The notes below the pieces were generated by a model. The model was given only the letters and a program-made list of their open reading frames with translations. It had not been told where the DNA came from and ran no database searches. From Microbacterium oleivorans (GTDB lineage: Bacteria > Actinomycetota > Actinomycetes > Actinomycetales > Microbacteriaceae): a DNA stretch of 64,000 nucleotides. Both the position numbers and the translations under genes were made by a program. Below, in pieces: positions 61,860-64,000 of this stretch. Position 1 is the first letter of the stretch. Every line of letters starts with the position of its first letter. The stretch lies in the NCBI RefSeq assembly GCF_001691565.1, contig NZ_MAYO01000003.1:2302200-2366199 (forward strand). Direction: 5' to 3'.

Positions 61860-62978
61860 TCACTGACGACGGCTGCGCATCCTGTCCATCGTCGATTGGA
61901 TGGCGACCGCTGCGGCGCCTCGTGCCCAGGCGCGGAAGCCCGACCCGTCGACGATCAGGTCGATCGGGTTGGCGTGCGGGTCGCGACCGGCAGCAGCCGC
62001 GGCGAGGACCCGGTCGTGAACGATCGTGAGCAGGCTGACCCCCTCGCCCGAGAGCACCACCGTCGACTGCAGGCTGAGGTTGGTCGCCAGTGCGATCAGT
62101 CTGCCCAGCGCGTCGGCTGCGCTGCCGACGATCGCGCTGACGGCGGGATGCCCGTCCTCAGCGAGGCGGAGGATCTCGTCGTACCCGACCGGGCGGGCGA
62201 GTGCGGCCGACGCCTGGGCGGTGATCGATCCGGACGTGAGCAGCGCCTGGGCGCAGCCGCGGTGGCCCTCGGAGCAGATCGGGCCGAACGGGTCGAGGGG
62301 GATGTGGGCGCCCGTACCGGCCGTCGCATCCGGTGTCCGGATGACCTCGTTGTCCACGACCAGCCCGTAGCCCACGCCCGCACCGATCGTGATGACCGCG
62401 AACCCGGAGAGTCCGCGCCCCGCGCCGAACCACCGCTCCGCTTCGGCGAGGGCGACCACATCGTTCTCCACGCTCACAGGAACCCCGAGCCGCGCGCCGA
62501 GATCCGTCGCGACATCGACGTCGTCCCACTCCAGGAACGATGCCCGGACGGCGACGCCGTCGTGGACGACGCCACCGAGGCTCACGCCCACGGCGACGAG
62601 GTTCGGGACGTCGAGCCCGCGCACCGCGCGGTCAACGAGCGCGAGGACCGCCTCGGGCGATGTGTCCGCGATGGGCCACTCGCCTGCGGCGATCTGCTCG
62701 GCTCGGATGTCGGTGGCGACCGCGATGACGAGATCTCCGGTGATCTTCACTCCGACGAACGACCCCAGGTTCGGCGCGATGTCCAAGGGCCGGCTGGGGC
62801 GCCCGACGGTGCCGTCGGCCACCTCTTCGAGCTCGACGAGCAGGCCTCTCTCGACGAGTGGCTTCGCGAGGCGGGTGAGGCTCGCCGGCGACAGTCCCAG
62901 CTTCACGCCGAGATCTCGCCGCGACAGCGGGCCGTAGATCAACACCGTGCGCGCCAGGGCGGCTTCGCTGTCGCTCAT
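61860..62978 (-). CDS. ROK family transcriptional regulator
   Basis: A 372-residue repressor: winged HTH (about 10-65: PLSRRDLGVKLGLSPASLTRLAKPLVERGLL) then an actin/hexokinase-like ROK domain with AVGVSLGG, VSVENDVVALAEAERWFG and a variant zinc site in PICSEGHRGCAQAL. ATG 62978 is chosen for its ggaggt ribosome site; the frame is open 24 codons further without one. Divergent from the GH36 gene, whose promoter region lies between them, and convergent with the Thu-like operon, so it probably responds to a galactose- or glucose-containing sugar. Confidence 0.93.
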   Translation of the reverse strand: MSDSEAALARTVLIYGPLSRRDLGVKLGLSPASLTRLAKPLVERGLLVELEEVADGTVGRPSRPLDIAPNLGSFVGVKITGDLVIAVATDIRAEQIAAGEWPIADTSPEAVLALVDRAVRGLDVPNLVAVGVSLGGVVHDGVAVRASFLEWDDVDVATDLGARLGVPVSVENDVVALAEAERWFGAGRGLSGFAVITIGAGVGYGLVVDNEVIRTPDATAGTGAHIPLDPFGPICSEGHRGCAQALLTSGSITAQASAALARPVGYDEILRLAEDGHPAVSAIVGSAADALGRLIALATNLSLQSTVVLSGEGVSLLTIVHDRVLAAAAAGRDPHANPIDLIVDGSGFRAWARGAAAVAIQSTMDRMRSRRQ

Positions 62979-63055
62979 CCCCACCTCCTCGATGCAGTCA
63001 CAGTGGCACAGCGGGGGCTCCCGGAGACGCAGCCACGCTCGGTAACCCATTGTTC

Positions 63056-63090
63056 TTGACGCGATAATATTTTACGTCGAAACTAATCCT
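63056..63090 (+). promoter_or_regulatory. Leaderless-type promoter of GH36 gene with AT-rich operator in spacer
   Basis: TTGACG (63056-63061), a 17-nt spacer and GAAACT (63079-63084) lie 6 nt before ATG 63091; no ribosome site is present. The spacer is AT-rich (TAATATTTTA) and flanked by GACG/CGTC inverted repeats (63058-63061 and 63075-63078). This is a plausible site for the divergent ROK repressor. Confidence 0.6.
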
Positions 63091-64000
63091 ATGCCCACGC
63101 CCGACGTCGTCCATCTCCGCGCCGGCGGCACCAGTGTCTGCGTCGATTCGTCCACGGGGGTACCGCGGATCGTGCACTGGGGTCCGGACCTCGGACGGGT
63201 GTCGCAAAAGACTCTCGACTCCCTGGCCCGCGCTGACCGTCTGCAGCGCGCCTCGGGCGGACTCGATGAGACGGTCGGGCTGAGCGTCGTCAGCACGGCG
63301 GCATCCGGTTGGGCGGGAACGCCCGCACTGGAGGGGCACCGCGACGGCGACGCGGTCGGCGTGCGATTCGAGCTGCACGCGAGTGAGGTGACGAGCACCT
63401 CCGTCCGTTTCGATCTCACGGATGCCGAGATGGAGCTGTCGGCTCGGTACGTGTTGCGGGTGACGGGATCGGGTTTGGTGCGGGCGCGGACGACGGTGCG
63501 TAACGATGGTGTGGGTGTGTACGCGGTGCAGGCGTTGCATGTGATGTTGCCGTTGCCGTGGGAGGCGACGGAGCTGCTCGATACGACGGGGCGTCACCTG
63601 CGGGAGCGGTCGGCGCAGCGGCATGAGCTGACGTTCGGCACGCATGTGCGGGAGTCGCGTCGTGGTCGTCCGGGGGCGGACTTCACCCTGCTGCTGGCTG
63701 CCGGCACCCCCGGGTTCGGTTTTGAGCGCGGCACGGTGCACGGCGCCCACCTCGCGTGGAGTGGGAACTCGCGGATCTTCGCGGAGCGGATGCCGACCGG
63801 TGAGTCGTTCCTCGGGGCGGGCGAGCTCTACCTGCCCGGTGAGATCCGTCTCGCGCCGGGTGAGGAGATCTCCTCGCCCGAACTGCTCGGCTCCTGGGGT
63901 GACGGGCTGGATGAACTCGCGGTGCGGTTCCACGGGGAGTGGCGAGCACGCCCTCAGCACCCGACCCGCCCCCGGCCCATCACCCTCAACACGTGGGAGG
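63091..64000 (+). CDS. Alpha-galactosidase, GH36 (3' truncated by window end)
   Basis: An open frame from ATG 63091 continues past the window end (303 codons visible). The sequence is the N-terminal beta-supersandwich of GH36: VHLRAGGTSVCVDSSTGVPRIVHWGPDLG, FELHASEVTSTSVRFDLTDAEMELSARYVLRV, MLPLPWEATELLDTTGRHLRER, SGNSRIFAERM and the closing RPRPITLNTWE that leads into the catalytic barrel. It would release alpha-linked galactose from raffinose-family sugars or melibiose. Codons between about 63440 and 63665 are almost all G-ending, unlike the C-ending flanks. Confidence 0.9.
   Translation, partial: MPTPDVVHLRAGGTSVCVDSSTGVPRIVHWGPDLGRVSQKTLDSLARADRLQRASGGLDETVGLSVVSTAASGWAGTPALEGHRDGDAVGVRFELHASEVTSTSVRFDLTDAEMELSARYVLRVTGSGLVRARTTVRNDGVGVYAVQALHVMLPLPWEATELLDTTGRHLRERSAQRHELTFGTHVRESRRGRPGADFTLLLAAGTPGFGFERGTVHGAHLAWSGNSRIFAERMPTGESFLGAGELYLPGEIRLAPGEEISSPELLGSWGDGLDELAVRFHGEWRARPQHPTRPRPITLNTWE

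Overview
This is a high-GC chromosomal segment from an actinobacterium, most likely Microbacteriaceae and close to Microbacterium. The evidence is the gene content (DUF222/HNH protein, family-typical small membrane proteins, BCKDH-like E1/E2 genes, many LacI/ROK/GntR-controlled sugar loci), frequent GTG starts, strong C/G wobble bias, and the very frequent GGCATCC/GGATGCC word. No rRNA, tRNA, CRISPR array, insertion sequence or prophage was recognised. The window starts inside nhaA and ends inside an alpha-galactosidase gene.

Layout. 1-9.4 kb: nhaA end, small membrane protein, orphan barstar with an aldo/keto reductase and an EI24 protein, a DUF2975 protein behind a palindromic operator, an APC permease, a two-component system divergent from a VanY-like lipoprotein, and an alditol oxidase. 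9.4-12.5 kb: accessory-looking stretch with a degenerate tandem repeat, a DUF222/HNH protein, hypotheticals and a Nudix hydrolase. 12.6-34.4 kb: mostly housekeeping or metabolic genes (SDR-thioesterase-SDR cluster, FAD dehydrogenase, ECF sigma factor, HTH plus Clp_N-SRPBCC pair, aldo/keto reductase, MATE exporter, DUF2332, PQQ-type lipoprotein, purB, LMW phosphatase, a WXG-like protein plus serine hydrolase pair, hisC, sugar MFS).

34.4-46.7 kb is a carbohydrate locus in two divergent halves. The minus half is lacI, a family-5 binding protein, two permeases, a fused ATPase and a cytosolic glycoamylase-like (GH144-related) enzyme. The plus half is GH13 and GH1. Both halves carry the same dual-operator promoter (TAACCGGTTA-type palindromes about 31-32 bp apart with the -10 box between them), so one LacI protein probably controls import and intracellular hydrolysis together. 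A GIY-YIG protein and an NAD(P)H oxidoreductase lie between the two promoters.

46.7-53.9 kb: a PepSY membrane protein and a second two-component system that share the same direct-repeat promoter architecture, an ASCH protein, and a bkd/pdh E1alpha-E1beta-E2 cluster with a nested hairpin just before the E2 gene. 53.9-64 kb: a second sugar locus, with GntR and GH2 divergent from a binding protein-permease-permease-Gfo/Idh-ThuA operon. This resembles rhizobial thuEFG-BA but has no local ATPase gene. A ROK repressor and a GH36 alpha-galactosidase (cut by the window end) follow.

Recurring themes are numerous structured intergenic inverted repeats, promoters whose -10 box lies 6-8 nt before the start codon (likely leaderless mRNAs), and translational coupling by ATGA/GTGA overlaps. 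All functional calls come from reading motifs and family resemblance; no database search was run.
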